Notes: generated from the letters alone by a model not told the origin. A DNA stretch of 64,000 nucleotides from DASZHJ01 sp035517495 (GCA_035517495.1 DATIYT010000083.1:1-64000), one strand, 5' to 3'; positions 26,476 through 34,841 are shown, counted from the first letter of the stretch. A program made the numbers and translations.

Positions 26476-27591
26476 TTAACTGCGCGCAAGATACTTGTCG
26501 ATGATCTCGGGATTAGGCTCGACGCCGAGGCCAGGCTCGCTCGGAACCCTCGCGATGCCGCCTTCGATCTTGATCGGGTTACGGGCGAGGTTCCGCGAGA
26601 TCTCGCTGGGTTCGACGCAATATTCCATGATGAAGGCGTTGGGAATCGCCGCGAGAAAATGCAGCGAGGCGGCTGCGTTGATGTCGGTAGTAAAGTTGTG
26701 GTTGACGCAGGGAAGGCCCCGTTGCTGCGCCAAACTCGCGATGCGCATCGCCTGGGTAAAGCCACAGCGCGTCAAGTCGACCTGCACGACGTCAACCTTG
26801 CCGATGTCCATGAGACGGGTAAAGCCCGCGACGGTACACTCCTCTTCGCCCGCGGCGATCGGCGTCTCAACCGCGCGGGCGACGCGTGCGTAGCCGTCGA
26901 GATCGTCGGGATGCAGCGGCTCCTCGATCCAGGCGAGGCGGAACGTCTCGAACAGCCGTGCCCGCCGGATCGTTGTTTTTGCGTCCCAGATCAATCCTAC
27001 GTCCAGCATGACGTCAATTGCGTCGCCGGTTGCACGGCGGATTGCCTCAAGAAAGCGCAGATCGGTTTGGGGGTCGCGGCCAAAAGGTTCCCACCCGAAT
27101 TTGACTGCCGTATACCCTTCATCCACGGCCTTCTTCGCGCGCGCCGCGGTCGCCTCCGGCGTGAATTGAAACATGTTGCTGGCGTAAACGCGGACGCGGT
27201 CGCGAAAGGCACCTCCGAGGAGTTGGTGGATCGGCTGACCCAGCGCCTTTCCTTTGATGTCCCAGAGCGCGATGTCGATGCCGGCCATCGCCTGAATCAC
27301 CGCGCCCTCGCGGCCATAATAGAGCGTGTGATCGTACATTTTCTTCCAGAGCCGCGTCACGTCGAGCGGATCTTCGCCGATGAGCAACTCGCGTAGGCCG
27401 GTCACCAGCGTGTGTGAATAAGGCGCCTCTATGATCGCTTTCGCGACTGTCGGACAGCCATCGACCTCGCCCCAGCCGATGATGCCGCTGTCGGTTGTCA
27501 CCTTGACGATCAGGGCATCTTGGGAACTGTCCGTGCGCGCTGCGATCTTCGGTAAGCGCAGATAAATCGCCTCGACAGCTTGGATTTTCAT
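26476..27591 (-). CDS. Mandelate racemase/muconate lactonizing enzyme (enolase superfamily) family protein
   Basis: This 371-residue cytosolic enzyme has the capping domain followed by the TIM barrel of the enolase superfamily, which abstracts a proton alpha to a carboxylate held by Mg2+. The likely acid/base Lys is in YTAVKFGWEPFG. Metal ligands are in DVMLDVGLIWD, AWIEEPLHPDD and AAGEEE, and a His in NHNFTTDINAA is in the place of the second base. ATG 27591 with GGAGGGTGATCGC upstream is chosen over a longer frame. Acid-sugar dehydratase or racemase activity is likely. It heads the divergently read binding-protein and permease pair. Confidence 0.92.
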   Translation of the reverse strand: MKIQAVEAIYLRLPKIAARTDSSQDALIVKVTTDSGIIGWGEVDGCPTVAKAIIEAPYSHTLVTGLRELLIGEDPLDVTRLWKKMYDHTLYYGREGAVIQAMAGIDIALWDIKGKALGQPIHQLLGGAFRDRVRVYASNMFQFTPEATAARAKKAVDEGYTAVKFGWEPFGRDPQTDLRFLEAIRRATGDAIDVMLDVGLIWDAKTTIRRARLFETFRLAWIEEPLHPDDLDGYARVARAVETPIAAGEEECTVAGFTRLMDIGKVDVVQVDLTRCGFTQAMRIASLAQQRGLPCVNHNFTTDINAAASLHFLAAIPNAFIMEYCVEPSEISRNLARNPIKIEGGIARVPSEPGLGVEPNPEIIDKYLARS

Positions 27592-28718
27592 GCGATCACC
27601 CTCCGGTGCATCAATGCTGCCGGCGTCGCTGCTCCGACACTCAGAGAACAGCACCTCGGAAAACCGAGCGCAAGCGTTTCGGGGCCATGCTGCGCGTCAT
27701 AGCCAAATCGGGCGCTTAAGTCCGGTTTGGGGGTCATCGACGCTGGTCGGAGGGATCTTCGCTCTGGGTCTGTCTTAACGCCGAACGCAGATATTTGGTG
27801 CGCCGCCGCCGCGTGTCGCGATTGTGCCATTTCCGGGCATCGTCGGCGACCCCGCCCGCCCGGTCCCGACCACCGTGCGCGGCTCCCCCACTCGTACCTA
27901 CTGGCGCGGGATGGCCGGCAAGAAATTGGTACCTCCGGCAAGCGTCTCGTTGATGCCGACGGGACCCGCCGTACGATGCAATGGTTTCCTTTGCGGCGCA
28001 AAGGTGGTGGGTCGCCGTTTGGCTATCGGCTGAAACAACGCCCGACCTCGCGCCATCACATCATCCTGATATTATTCTGTATTTTGCCGCTCATTCACCG
28101 ACGATCTTGCTTGCGCTCAATCGACCCAATCCCATCGCTGATGGAATTTTCCGAGACCAGCGCGGATGCTTTTTGAGTAGTGCTGCTCCGAACAGATTAG
28201 AGAAGAGGTACCTCTTGTGGTCGATTGCGTCTGGACTTCGGCGGAGCCCCGCAATCGACGCAACCTCCGGAAAGCACAAGAAAGTACGCCCTGACCCCCC
28301 AATTCGGCTGCCATACATCTTGATTACCGCTGACTACGACTAATGCGCCTTTGTGACGGGTCCGGATCGTAGCGTACCGTTTTTGGGCAAGCGTTGTGAG
28401 CGGACACCCCGAGTTTGGGCGGGAAAAATGTCAGCAGCACAAGGTTCAGCAGTACAGGATAAGGGCGTTTGTCAGCCGCGGCGGCAGCGTTGCCGCCGGC
28501 GGTGGCATTTGCCTGCGGCGGTGCTCTGAAACGCATTCGGCCTGACACGCCGGTGTGAGCTCACGGCTCTCTACAGCGATTTATTCCCGAGTTGTAGCTC
28601 TCGGGAAAACACCGACGCGGCACCTGCGTCAGTGCACGCGGCGGTGCGTCTGCAAACAGGCTACTGCGACCAGCCCGGGATGGTCCCGAGCTGGTGAACC
28701 GACAGTAAGGAGGATGGC
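27592..28718. other. 1.1-kb intergenic region before the small exported-protein genes
   Basis: No gene is supported: open frames on both strands lack ribosome sites, coding bias and known motifs. A hairpin with perfect 6-bp arms CCCGAG/CTCGGG spans 28586-28605, followed by AAAAC, about 115 bp before the first small gene. Part of the region from about 28040 to 28200 has lower GC. It may contain the promoter for the downstream three-gene cluster and a decayed gene I cannot identify. Confidence 0.35.
28676..28688 (+). promoter_or_regulatory. Inverted repeat in the leader of the first small exported-protein gene
   Basis: CGGGA-TGG-TCCCG forms a perfect 5-bp inverted repeat 30 nt before the ATG, directly upstream of GAGCTGGTGAACCGA and the ribosome site AAGGAGG. 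Nearly the same arrangement (GGGGATTGGTCCCGG, then GCTGCTGTACCGAGGAGG) lies before the paralogous gene at 44024. The shared block suggests an RNA hairpin or protein-binding site kept by selection, or recent common ancestry. Confidence 0.45.
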
Positions 28719-29072
28719 ATGCGGAAAGTTCTTCTTGCGTTGGGCGTGGTGCCGCTTATGGCCGGCACTGCCATGGCAGCCCAGCCGCTCACCGACAATC
28801 AGATGGACGGAGTGACCGCCGGCTTCGCGGCGTTCTCCACCGCCGATGCGCAGGCACTCGGAAAGATCGTCGCCTCGGTGACGGCGACCGTGGCACAGGT
28901 CAGCGTGGTTACAGACTCATCAGGCAACCCGCGGACCGCGACGGTGCCCGGCGGCGAGGTAACAATGACCCTGTACAAATCGATCTCGGGTGCGCAGTCG
29001 GCATCGAGCGCGACGAGCAGCCTGCCCACGTTCCCGATCGGATTGTCGAATCCAGCGCTACCCCCAACTTAA
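28719..29072 (+). CDS. Small exported protein with PLTDxQMDxVxAG motif (member 1)
   Basis: A 117-residue protein of no recognised function. Residues 1-20 form a signal peptide (MRKVLLALGVVPLMAG, AMA at the cleavage site), and the motif QPLTDNQMDGVTAG follows at once. The rest is low-complexity, rich in Ala, Ser, Thr and Val, without cysteines, and ends PALPPT. It is the first of three tandem paralogues (gaps of 19 and 12 nt), each with its own GGAGG. The motif aligns with the 12-residue double-glycine leader consensus (LSxxELxxIxGG), with AG in place of GG. It is probably secreted; whether a peptidase cleaves after AG is speculation. Confidence 0.82.
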   Translation: MRKVLLALGVVPLMAGTAMAAQPLTDNQMDGVTAGFAAFSTADAQALGKIVASVTATVAQVSVVTDSSGNPRTATVPGGEVTMTLYKSISGAQSASSATSSLPTFPIGLSNPALPPT

Positions 29073-29091
29073 CCTTGGAGGATATCGAGCC

Positions 29092-29439
29092 ATGACGATG
29101 AAGTTCTGCTCTCTGCTCGTGGGCGCGTCGCTCCTCGCGCTCGCCGGCACCGCTCAGGCGGGGCAGCCGCTCACTGACAACCAGATGGACGGTGTCACCG
29201 CCGGCGCCGCCGCGACAGCGAACGCCGCAGCCCTCGCGCTCGGCGACCTCCTGACCTTCACGGCGACGCAAACCGCAACCAATGCCGTGACTACTACCAA
29301 GGTCACCAATCCCGACGGAACCACGACGACGACCCCCGGCATTGCTTTCGCCGGCGCGTTTTCAGAGGCCGCGGCCAGCTCCGCACTGTTCCAGGCGGCG
29401 GTCGCAGCCCACTCGGATTCCGCCGCGACACTGCCCTGA
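29092..29439 (+). CDS. Small exported protein with PLTDxQMDxVxAG motif (member 2)
   Basis: A 115-residue protein starting at ATG 29092 (TTGGAGGAT upstream). The signal peptide MTMKFCSLLVGASLLAL ends near AQA; GQPLTDNQMDGVTAG follows directly. The remainder is almost wholly Ala, Thr and Ser (ATANAAALALGD, TATQTATNAVTTT), with a short Asn-Pro-Asp-Gly turn. No cysteine is in the mature part. It is similar to member 1 through the motif only; the tails diverge, as expected if the N-terminus is the shared processing signal and the tail is the cargo. Function unknown. Confidence 0.82.
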   Translation: MTMKFCSLLVGASLLALAGTAQAGQPLTDNQMDGVTAGAAATANAAALALGDLLTFTATQTATNAVTTTKVTNPDGTTTTTPGIAFAGAFSEAAASSALFQAAVAAHSDSAATLP

Positions 29440-29451
29440 TAGGAGGAATAC

Positions 29452-29757
29452 ATGAAGAAGTTCGCTCTTGGCCTTGCGGTGCTGCCATTCCTCGCCGGCA
29501 TGTCGCTGGCAGGACAACCGCAACCGCTCACCGATCAGCAGATGGATAAAATCGCCGCCGGTTTCGACTTCGCCGAGACCGACATCAACAACGTCGGCGC
29601 GCTCTCGATCCAGATCAATGACCCCGCCCTTCCACCCAGTGGCTGTGGCGGTTCAATGTCCGCATGTTTCATCAACATACAGGGCACGACCTATCCCAGC
29701 GGCGTACAGTCGTTCCAGTTGTACGCGGTATTTGGGCCAGGCTTCCCGGCGCATTAA
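29452..29757 (+). CDS. Small exported protein with PLTDxQMDxIxAG motif (member 3)
   Basis: A 101-residue protein 12 nt after member 2, with ribosome site AGGAGGA. The signal peptide MKKFALGLAVLPFLAGMSLA is followed by QPLTDQQMDKIAAGFDF. Unlike members 1 and 2 the mature part contains a cysteine pair, C-G-G-S-M-S-A-C, that could form a small disulfide loop, and it ends in an aromatic stretch (FQLYAVFGPGF). The AAGFDF junction is shared with the distant member at 44024. A strong hairpin after the stop probably ends the transcript. Confidence 0.82.
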   Translation: MKKFALGLAVLPFLAGMSLAGQPQPLTDQQMDKIAAGFDFAETDINNVGALSIQINDPALPPSGCGGSMSACFINIQGTTYPSGVQSFQLYAVFGPGFPAH

Positions 29758-29784
29758 ACGGACTGGCCAGCTATTTGGATGATC

Positions 29785-29820
29785 GGGTGACGTTTCACTG
29801 CGCAGCGTGAGGCGTCACCC
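29785..29820 (+). terminator. Strong hairpin after the three-gene exported-protein cluster
   Basis: GGGTGACG at 29785-29792 is perfectly complementary to CGTCACCC at 29813-29820, and the interior (TTCAC ... GTGA) extends the stem. It begins 27 nt after the stop of member 3. A T-rich tail is weak (TTCACC), so it may act as an RNA-stabilising or factor-assisted terminator. Confidence 0.55.
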
Positions 29821-29895
29821 TTCACCGACCTTGTGTTAGTGGCGTCGGCGTCGCCCGTAAACTTCGGGTGACCGTGTTGCGATGGGGATCGCGCC

Positions 29896-30324
29896 ATGAC
29901 AGACCGTCTCCGTGCGGATGACTTGCTTCGCACCCGCGTCCGTCGAAACCGCGTCATTGAGATGCTACTGGAAACGGCAGGTCCTGAGCTCCTCATGAGC
30001 ATCGGGGGCGAGCGCTATCTCGTCAATGCTTGGTGCACCTTTGAGCGGCTCTCGGCAGCGTACATTAACGAGGTAGAGGCCGGCCTCGAGGATGGGCCGA
30101 TCCATTCTCAATATGATCAGGCCGAGGCGATCTTGCTCGGCCCTTCAGAGTCGCTCTCGGGCGCTCTGATACGGCTCCTCTACGGAGTGCGAGAAAGTAT
30201 CCGCGAAAGGCTCGACGATACGGGCAAGATCGATGTGGATACAGCCGACTACTGGGACCTTGTAGTATGGGAAGCATTGGCCGATCTCATTAAGCTCGGC
30301 GGGATTGAGCGGCTCGCGATGTGA
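29896..30324 (+). CDS. Hypothetical protein
   Basis: A 142-residue acidic, helical, probably cytosolic protein with no signal peptide or membrane segment. It begins MTDRLRADDLLRTRVRRNRV and includes IGGERYLVNAWCTFERLSA and YWDLVVWEALADLIKLGG. Codon usage is good for this genome, so it is likely a real gene. I do not recognise a family. It stands alone between the small exported-protein cluster and another small gene. Confidence 0.6.
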   Translation: MTDRLRADDLLRTRVRRNRVIEMLLETAGPELLMSIGGERYLVNAWCTFERLSAAYINEVEAGLEDGPIHSQYDQAEAILLGPSESLSGALIRLLYGVRESIRERLDDTGKIDVDTADYWDLVVWEALADLIKLGGIERLAM

Positions 30325-30554
30325 TCAGTTGCTCTTCGCTGCAAACCCCAGTCGATGTCCGCCTTGGGCCGGCGACGTTGGTCTGACGTGCCCGATGCTA
30401 GAAGCTGCCGCCAGTTGCGGCGACGCGGGGGCGTGAGACCTTGCGGTGGAAGAGGGCCGTCTTCCAGGGGAAGCACTCAATAAAGCCACACGGTGTTCCG
30501 ATGCAAACCTGCCTACCTTACGCTGACTGGTACGAGTGGTGGTGTGGGGCTGGC

Positions 30555-30791
30555 ATGAACGATGACGCAGGGACACTTCGGGAGAAGGCAGCGCAATACC
30601 GACAACTCGCGGTGGGACCAGAAGGCCAAGCAGCCATTTTCGAGCTGTTGGAGGTCGCCGCACACTTCGATGCGCTGGCGGTTCAACAGGAAGAAACAGT
30701 GCTGAAGCACGAAAAGCGTGGAAAGGTGCGGCAGAAGACACGGAGAAAGAGCCACCGACGCAAAACTGTGAGGGCCTTTAGAGCGGCCTGA
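30555..30791 (+). CDS. Small rhizobial-type hypothetical protein (REKAAQYRQLA)
   Basis: About 78 residues from ATG 30555 (MNDDAGTLREKAAQYRQLAV), predicted all-helical, with a very basic C-terminus (KTRRKSHRRKTVRAFRAA). The pattern LREKAAxYRxLA ... ALLxxAxxFxALA is seen in many small conserved proteins of unknown function in Bradyrhizobium and relatives. A longer in-frame start at 30441 lacks coding character. The basic tail could bind nucleic acid, which is a guess. Confidence 0.55.
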   Translation: MNDDAGTLREKAAQYRQLAVGPEGQAAIFELLEVAAHFDALAVQQEETVLKHEKRGKVRQKTRRKSHRRKTVRAFRAA

Positions 30792-31362
30792 CCGCTGCAT
30801 CAGGCTGCCGTTGTCGATGTCCAGGTCGACCGGGTGTTTTCACCGGTGATGGAAAGCGGCGATGTCACGCTAAATTAACCATTGGGTCCGATGCTCGGCG
30901 CGATCACGCCAGACAGAGCCTCGACGGTCCCTGACGGGTGATCGATGGCTCAGGGACCTTGGTGCTGAACCATCCACCAAAGTCCCTGAGCACTTTTGGT
31001 CCTCAGAAATTCCGCGCGAAGTGGCTGCTGTCTCCCGCCACGAGGCGCGCACGATAACTTGACGGTGTCGTCCACACTAGGTTCGCATCGCCGATGCGAA
31101 CCAGACGAGCCCCAGGCTCAATCGAAGCAGCGAGCCAACGCGTGTTTAGAGGCCGGTACCGGTATGTTTCGAGCGTGCCGAAGAATCGCGGCGGAAGACG
31201 TTTGTATATGGCAAGCGCGTGTTTCCACATGGCTGAGAGCGTGAGCCCGCACGCGGTTCTTGTCAATCGTTACTCCATTGGAAATATTTATAATTTTTAG
31301 CTTTTTCGGTCGTTCATCGAACACGTGACAACGGGATCGCCACCCGCGTGGTGGCCGGCCCC
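30792..31362. other. Intergenic stretch with an inverted-repeat cluster, no supported gene
   Basis: Open frames of 60-90 codons occur on both strands from 31000 to 31320, but with poor third-position GC and no motifs. The AT-rich end (31270-31310) may be a terminator or promoter region for the genes to its right. The inverted-repeat cluster at 30927-30990 is listed separately. Confidence 0.35.
30927..30990. repeat. Triple GTCCCTGA/TCAGGGAC repeat
   Basis: GTCCCTGA (30927-30934) and TCAGGGAC (30950-30957) form a perfect 8-bp inverted repeat, and a third copy GTCCCTGAG lies at 30982-30990 inside its own imperfect hairpin CCAAAGT...ACTTTTGG. This may be a transcript-ending or protein-binding structure. 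The function is unknown. Confidence 0.4.
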
Positions 31363-31968
31363 CTACCGTGTCGCCACGATCAATTCCTCGACATCCCTAA
31401 GCCGGTCCTTACCGAAGAATATCTCGTTGCCGACGAAGAAAGTCGGCGAGCCGAACGTGCCGCGCTGGACCGAGCGCTCCGTGTTATCGATCAATCGCGC
31501 CTTGACGTCTGCGCTCTGCACCAATTCGCCAAACCGATCCGCGTCGAAACCTGATTCCGTCAGCGCCGCTCTGAAGACCGCGGGGTCGTCCAGCTTCTTA
31601 GGCTCCGACCACATATGCCGATAAATTTCGTCGACGTAACGCTCGAACACGCCGATCATTTGCGCGGCGATCGCTCCCCGCATGAGGGCCAACGTGTTGA
31701 CGGGGAAATGCGGGTTGGGCCGGAAGCTGGTTATGCCATGCCGCTTGATGAATCTCGCCATTTCCAGGCGTTCATATTCGAGTTTGTTCTTGATTCCGGC
31801 GAAGCTTTCCATGGGCGATCGGTTGCCCGTGAGTCGAAACACACCACCGAGCAGGATCGGTACATATTCGAACTTTGCTCCCGTTCGACGCTCGATCTCG
31901 GGGATTACCAAATGTGCCAAATACGCGTTCGGGCTGCCGAAATCGAAATGAAATTCGATACTCTCCAT
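31363..31968 (-). CDS. DsbA-family/2-hydroxychromene-2-carboxylate isomerase-like protein
   Basis: This 201-residue protein has a thioredoxin-like fold with a helical insert, as in 2-hydroxychromene-2-carboxylate isomerase and kappa-class GST. It has FHFDFGSPNAYLAH at the N-terminus, where a Ser replaces the CxxC of true DsbA, then KYERLEMARF-like sequence and the C-terminal GTFGSPTFFVGNEIFFGKDRL. Such enzymes use glutathione to isomerise or conjugate aromatic intermediates. It starts 3 nt after the ancestral stop of the SDR gene, so the two were once tightly coupled. Cytosolic. Confidence 0.88.
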   Translation of the reverse strand: MESIEFHFDFGSPNAYLAHLVIPEIERRTGAKFEYVPILLGGVFRLTGNRSPMESFAGIKNKLEYERLEMARFIKRHGITSFRPNPHFPVNTLALMRGAIAAQMIGVFERYVDEIYRHMWSEPKKLDDPAVFRAALTESGFDADRFGELVQSADVKARLIDNTERSVQRGTFGSPTFFVGNEIFFGKDRLRDVEELIVATR

Positions 31969-32714
31969 GCCTCACCATCTTTCGCCGAAGGGACGAATCT
32001 CGCGCTCGAACGACCAGGCATCCCGGGCTCTTGATAGATCTGCCAATAAGCATCCGCGACGGAAACCGGTCGCATTAGCCGACCGGGGTCGAGATCTTTA
32101 AGAGCCTCGGCGCCTTCGCGTTCCCTAATCCGCTCGCGAACCCAGGGGGTGTCGACCCCAGCGTCGATAATCAAATGGGCGACGTGGATGTTCCTGGGAC
32201 CGAGCTCGCGCGCGGCACTCTGCGCCACTGCCCGAAGACCGAACTTGGCGCTGGCGAAGGCCGCATAGCCGGCTCCGCCGCGCAGGCTCGCCGTGGCGCC
32301 GGTAAAGAAGATGCTGCCGCGTCCGCGTTGCAGCATCAGCCGTGCAGCCTCACGACCGGTCAGAAAACCAGCGTAGCAAGCCATCTCCCAAACCTTGCGG
32401 AAGACCCGCTCGCTGGTCTCCGTGAGCGGAAAATTCACGTTCGCGCCAACGTTGAAGATACAAACCTCAAGGGGCGCAAACCGGTCCGCGTCCTGGAGAA
32501 ATGAGCAAATCTCCTCTTCCTTGCGCGCGTCGAGCGAGCGGCCCATGACCTTGCCGCCCGCCGCTTCGACCTCGTCGACGAGCGGCGCCAGTTTCTCGCC
32601 ATTCCGCCGTCCCGCGAAAACGGTGAAACCCTCGGCGGCGAACCTCTTGACGATCGCGGCCCCTATGTAATCTCCCGCACCCACCACGGCTGCCGTTTGA
32701 TTTATTTGCTTCAT
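31905..32714 (-). CDS. SDR-family oxidoreductase with a C-terminal frameshift
   Basis: A short-chain dehydrogenase with NAD(P)-binding motif VVGAGDYIGAAIVKRF in the place of TGxxxGIG, and NVGANV, then active-site GYAAFASAKFG, where Ala or Phe replaces the catalytic Tyr of YxxxK. The frame as read overruns into the downstream gene to 31905. A one-base deletion in CCCGGG at 32022-32027 explains this: in the shifted frame the protein ends RDAWSFEREIRPFGERW with a TGA at 31972-31974, the usual ending of this SDR group and 3 nt before the next start. The ending WHIW here is therefore aberrant. This could be a genuine mutation or a sequencing error. It sits downstream of the encapsulin gene. Confidence 0.75.
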   Translation of the reverse strand: MKQINQTAAVVGAGDYIGAAIVKRFAAEGFTVFAGRRNGEKLAPLVDEVEAAGGKVMGRSLDARKEEEICSFLQDADRFAPLEVCIFNVGANVNFPLTETSERVFRKVWEMACYAGFLTGREAARLMLQRGRGSIFFTGATASLRGGAGYAAFASAKFGLRAVAQSAARELGPRNIHVAHLIIDAGVDTPWVRERIREREGAEALKDLDPGRLMRPVSVADAYWQIYQEPGMPGRSSARFVPSAKDGEAWRVSNFISISAARTRIWHIW

Positions 32715-32770
32715 GAGCTCAGCGACCGCGTGCGGCGGATGCAAATCTCGTCCCTCACCAGCAAGGCATC

Positions 32771-33580
32771 CTACTTCTTGCCGGGAGGCGCCAGCGCAAC
32801 GGCGGCTTCGGTGGTCAGCAAAAGAAAGGTGAACGATTCCTGGAGGTAGAGGCGCACGGCGTTGGCGGTGTGGCTTAGGTAGCCGATCGAAACGTCCTGG
32901 CCGATGTGCAGGGCAAAATCGCCGCCGCGCGTGGTAAGTACGAAAGCGCCGGCGATGGCCGGGGCCCAAATGATCTCATCCTTGACGAGCTTTCTGACGT
33001 GCTCCAGCACCGGGTACCCGTTGTCGCTGGTCTCGGAGAGCGCCGTATAGGCGTCTGCACCAAGCAAGACCGAGTAAGGCCCATTGACGCCGACGAGACG
33101 CAACTGTCTCAAGGCCTGCGCAATGGCGTCCGGGTATTGGCGCACGTCGGCTGGCAGTCGCGTGATCGGATTGCTGGTGCCCCGCCGAATGCCACCGATG
33201 TCCGCCGCGGCATAGCCCTCGAAAATGGCACGATCCTCGACGAAGGCGATCTTCCTCGCAGCGTCCTTCGCCGGCTGCCAGTCGGAGTCGCTCGAACCGC
33301 GGTCCACGTCATCGATCTGCTGGCGATCGAGCTCGAACGGGACTCGAATCTCGACCAGCGCCTTGACCTCACGCTGGCGGGCGAGGATGCCGTCGCCGGG
33401 CTCGGCGATCACCTTGAGGTGGCCGGTGCCGACCGCGGATAGGCCGATGCCGCCGGACCCCTGGACGTCGACCACGCGCCGTCCCGCAAGATAACGCCTC
33501 AGCGTGCGTGTGGTCTCCTCTTCGATATCCGCCCACGCCGCATCGGAAATCGGTGCAAGCTCGCGGTGAAGGTTATTCAT
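32771..33580 (-). CDS. Encapsulin nanocompartment shell protein (family 1)
   Basis: This 269-residue protein has the HK97-like fold that self-assembles into hollow protein shells. It begins MNNLHRELAPISDAAWADIE, the typical family 1 opening, followed by LAGRRVVDVQGSGGIGLSAV, VPFELDRQQIDDVDRGSSDSD and, near the C-terminus, GYLSHTANAVRLYLQESFTF. Length matches the family. Its ATG overlaps the end of the DyP peroxidase gene by 8 bp, so the two are translationally coupled. The shell would package that peroxidase in the cytosol. The start 14 residues upstream in frame is rejected because it lies inside the peroxidase gene. Confidence 0.96.
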   Translation of the reverse strand: MNNLHRELAPISDAAWADIEEETTRTLRRYLAGRRVVDVQGSGGIGLSAVGTGHLKVIAEPGDGILARQREVKALVEIRVPFELDRQQIDDVDRGSSDSDWQPAKDAARKIAFVEDRAIFEGYAAADIGGIRRGTSNPITRLPADVRQYPDAIAQALRQLRLVGVNGPYSVLLGADAYTALSETSDNGYPVLEHVRKLVKDEIIWAPAIAGAFVLTTRGGDFALHIGQDVSIGYLSHTANAVRLYLQESFTFLLLTTEAAVALAPPGKK

Positions 33581-34646
33581 GCCGGTTTTCTCCTTTGAGG
33601 GAGCCAATTCCGAGCGAACCATCGGGCGCCGAGGCCGTGGACAGTGAGGGTTCGACCGTTGACGGGGTGGGGATCGCCGCCGTGGGATTGTCGTCGTTCA
33701 CGGATTCCAGGAACGTCGCAGAGGGCACGAAGAACAGGGTTCCGGTCACCGCGCGGCTGAAGTCGAGCAACCGGTCATAGTTGCCGGGCGGGCGTCCGAC
33801 GAACATGTTCTCGATCATCTGCTCCGTCACCCGCGGGGTGCGGCAATAGCCGATGAAATAGGTGCCGAATTCTCCGCTGCCGGCTCGGCCAAAGGGCATG
33901 TTGTCGCGCAGGATCTCAAACTCCTTGCCGTTCTCGGTTATGGTGGTGAGCGCGTTGTGCGCAGAGCTCGGCTTTATCGAGTCGTCCAGTTCGACATCAG
34001 ACAGCTTGGTGCGTCCGATGATGCGCTCCTGCGCCTCCGTTGAGAGCGCGTTCCAGCCGTCCATGTCGTGCAGATATTTCTGCACGATCACGTAGCTGCC
34101 GCCGGCGAACGCAGCATCCTCCTCGCCGATCAGCACGGCCTCGGTCGCCGCCTCGCCACGCGGATTCTCGGTGCCATCGACAAACCCCAGGAGGTCGCGG
34201 GCATCGAAGTACCGAAAGCCGTGCACTTCGTCGACCGCCGAGACCGCGTTGCCGAGACGCGCCATGATCTGCGTCGCCAACTCGAAACAGAGGTCCATCC
34301 GCTTCGCACGGATGTGGAACAGCAGGTCCCCCGGAGTTGAAACCGCATGGCGCGATCCGGCTTCAATCTCCCGGAACGGATGGAGTTCGGCCGGGCGCGG
34401 GTCCCCGAACAGTCGGTCCCACGCGTCTGAACCGACCCCCATCACGCATGAGAGGCGGGCCTCGAGGTCACGAAAATCAACCGCGCGAGTGAATGCCGCG
34501 AGGTCTGCGCAGAACGACCGCACGGCGGTTCGGTTGTTCGGGTCCGGGTTTATGGTCACGACAAGGAAGATCGCAGCGCGTGTGAGCGGCGCCAATACAG
34601 GCTGTGGAACCACGCCCGATTCAACTCCAGCAGGGGGAGCGGTCAT
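33573..34646 (-). CDS. DyP-type haem peroxidase, encapsulin cargo
   Basis: This 357-residue dye-decolourising peroxidase shows the GxxDG motif GFVDGTE (D157 as acid/base), the proximal haem ligand H230 (SSAHNAL) and the catalytic Arg R247 (LRDNMPFG). After the catalytic domain comes a Pro/Ser/Thr-rich linker (about 316-340) and then the cargo-loading peptide DGSLGIGSLKG at 342-352, the classic encapsulin targeting tag. It would therefore be housed in the shell encoded immediately downstream and oxidise substrates with H2O2. Start ATG 34646 has GGAG eight bases upstream; the ATG at 34670 is the alternative. Confidence 0.97.
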   Translation of the reverse strand: MTAPPAGVESGVVPQPVLAPLTRAAIFLVVTINPDPNNRTAVRSFCADLAAFTRAVDFRDLEARLSCVMGVGSDAWDRLFGDPRPAELHPFREIEAGSRHAVSTPGDLLFHIRAKRMDLCFELATQIMARLGNAVSAVDEVHGFRYFDARDLLGFVDGTENPRGEAATEAVLIGEEDAAFAGGSYVIVQKYLHDMDGWNALSTEAQERIIGRTKLSDVELDDSIKPSSAHNALTTITENGKEFEILRDNMPFGRAGSGEFGTYFIGYCRTPRVTEQMIENMFVGRPPGNYDRLLDFSRAVTGTLFFVPSATFLESVNDDNPTAAIPTPSTVEPSLSTASAPDGSLGIGSLKGENRHE

Positions 34647-34841
34647 AAGCGCAACTCCATTGGACGGCATCCCCTAAACGGACAAGATCGATAATGTAGG
34701 CCTGATCTTCATGAATGGCGGCTGGACGATCAACCTCTCGAGTTGCACCCCTATAGTCCGAATTCAGCGGAATGGCCACAAGGGCGGAGTCCGCATGAGC
34801 CTGATTTGATTCTCGAGGGCCCCAGTGGCGGGATGCCGGCC

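Noticed and set aside
31003..31266. Minus-strand open frame of 87 codons
   Set aside because: Poor third-position GC, no ribosome site and no similarity that I recognise; considered non-coding.
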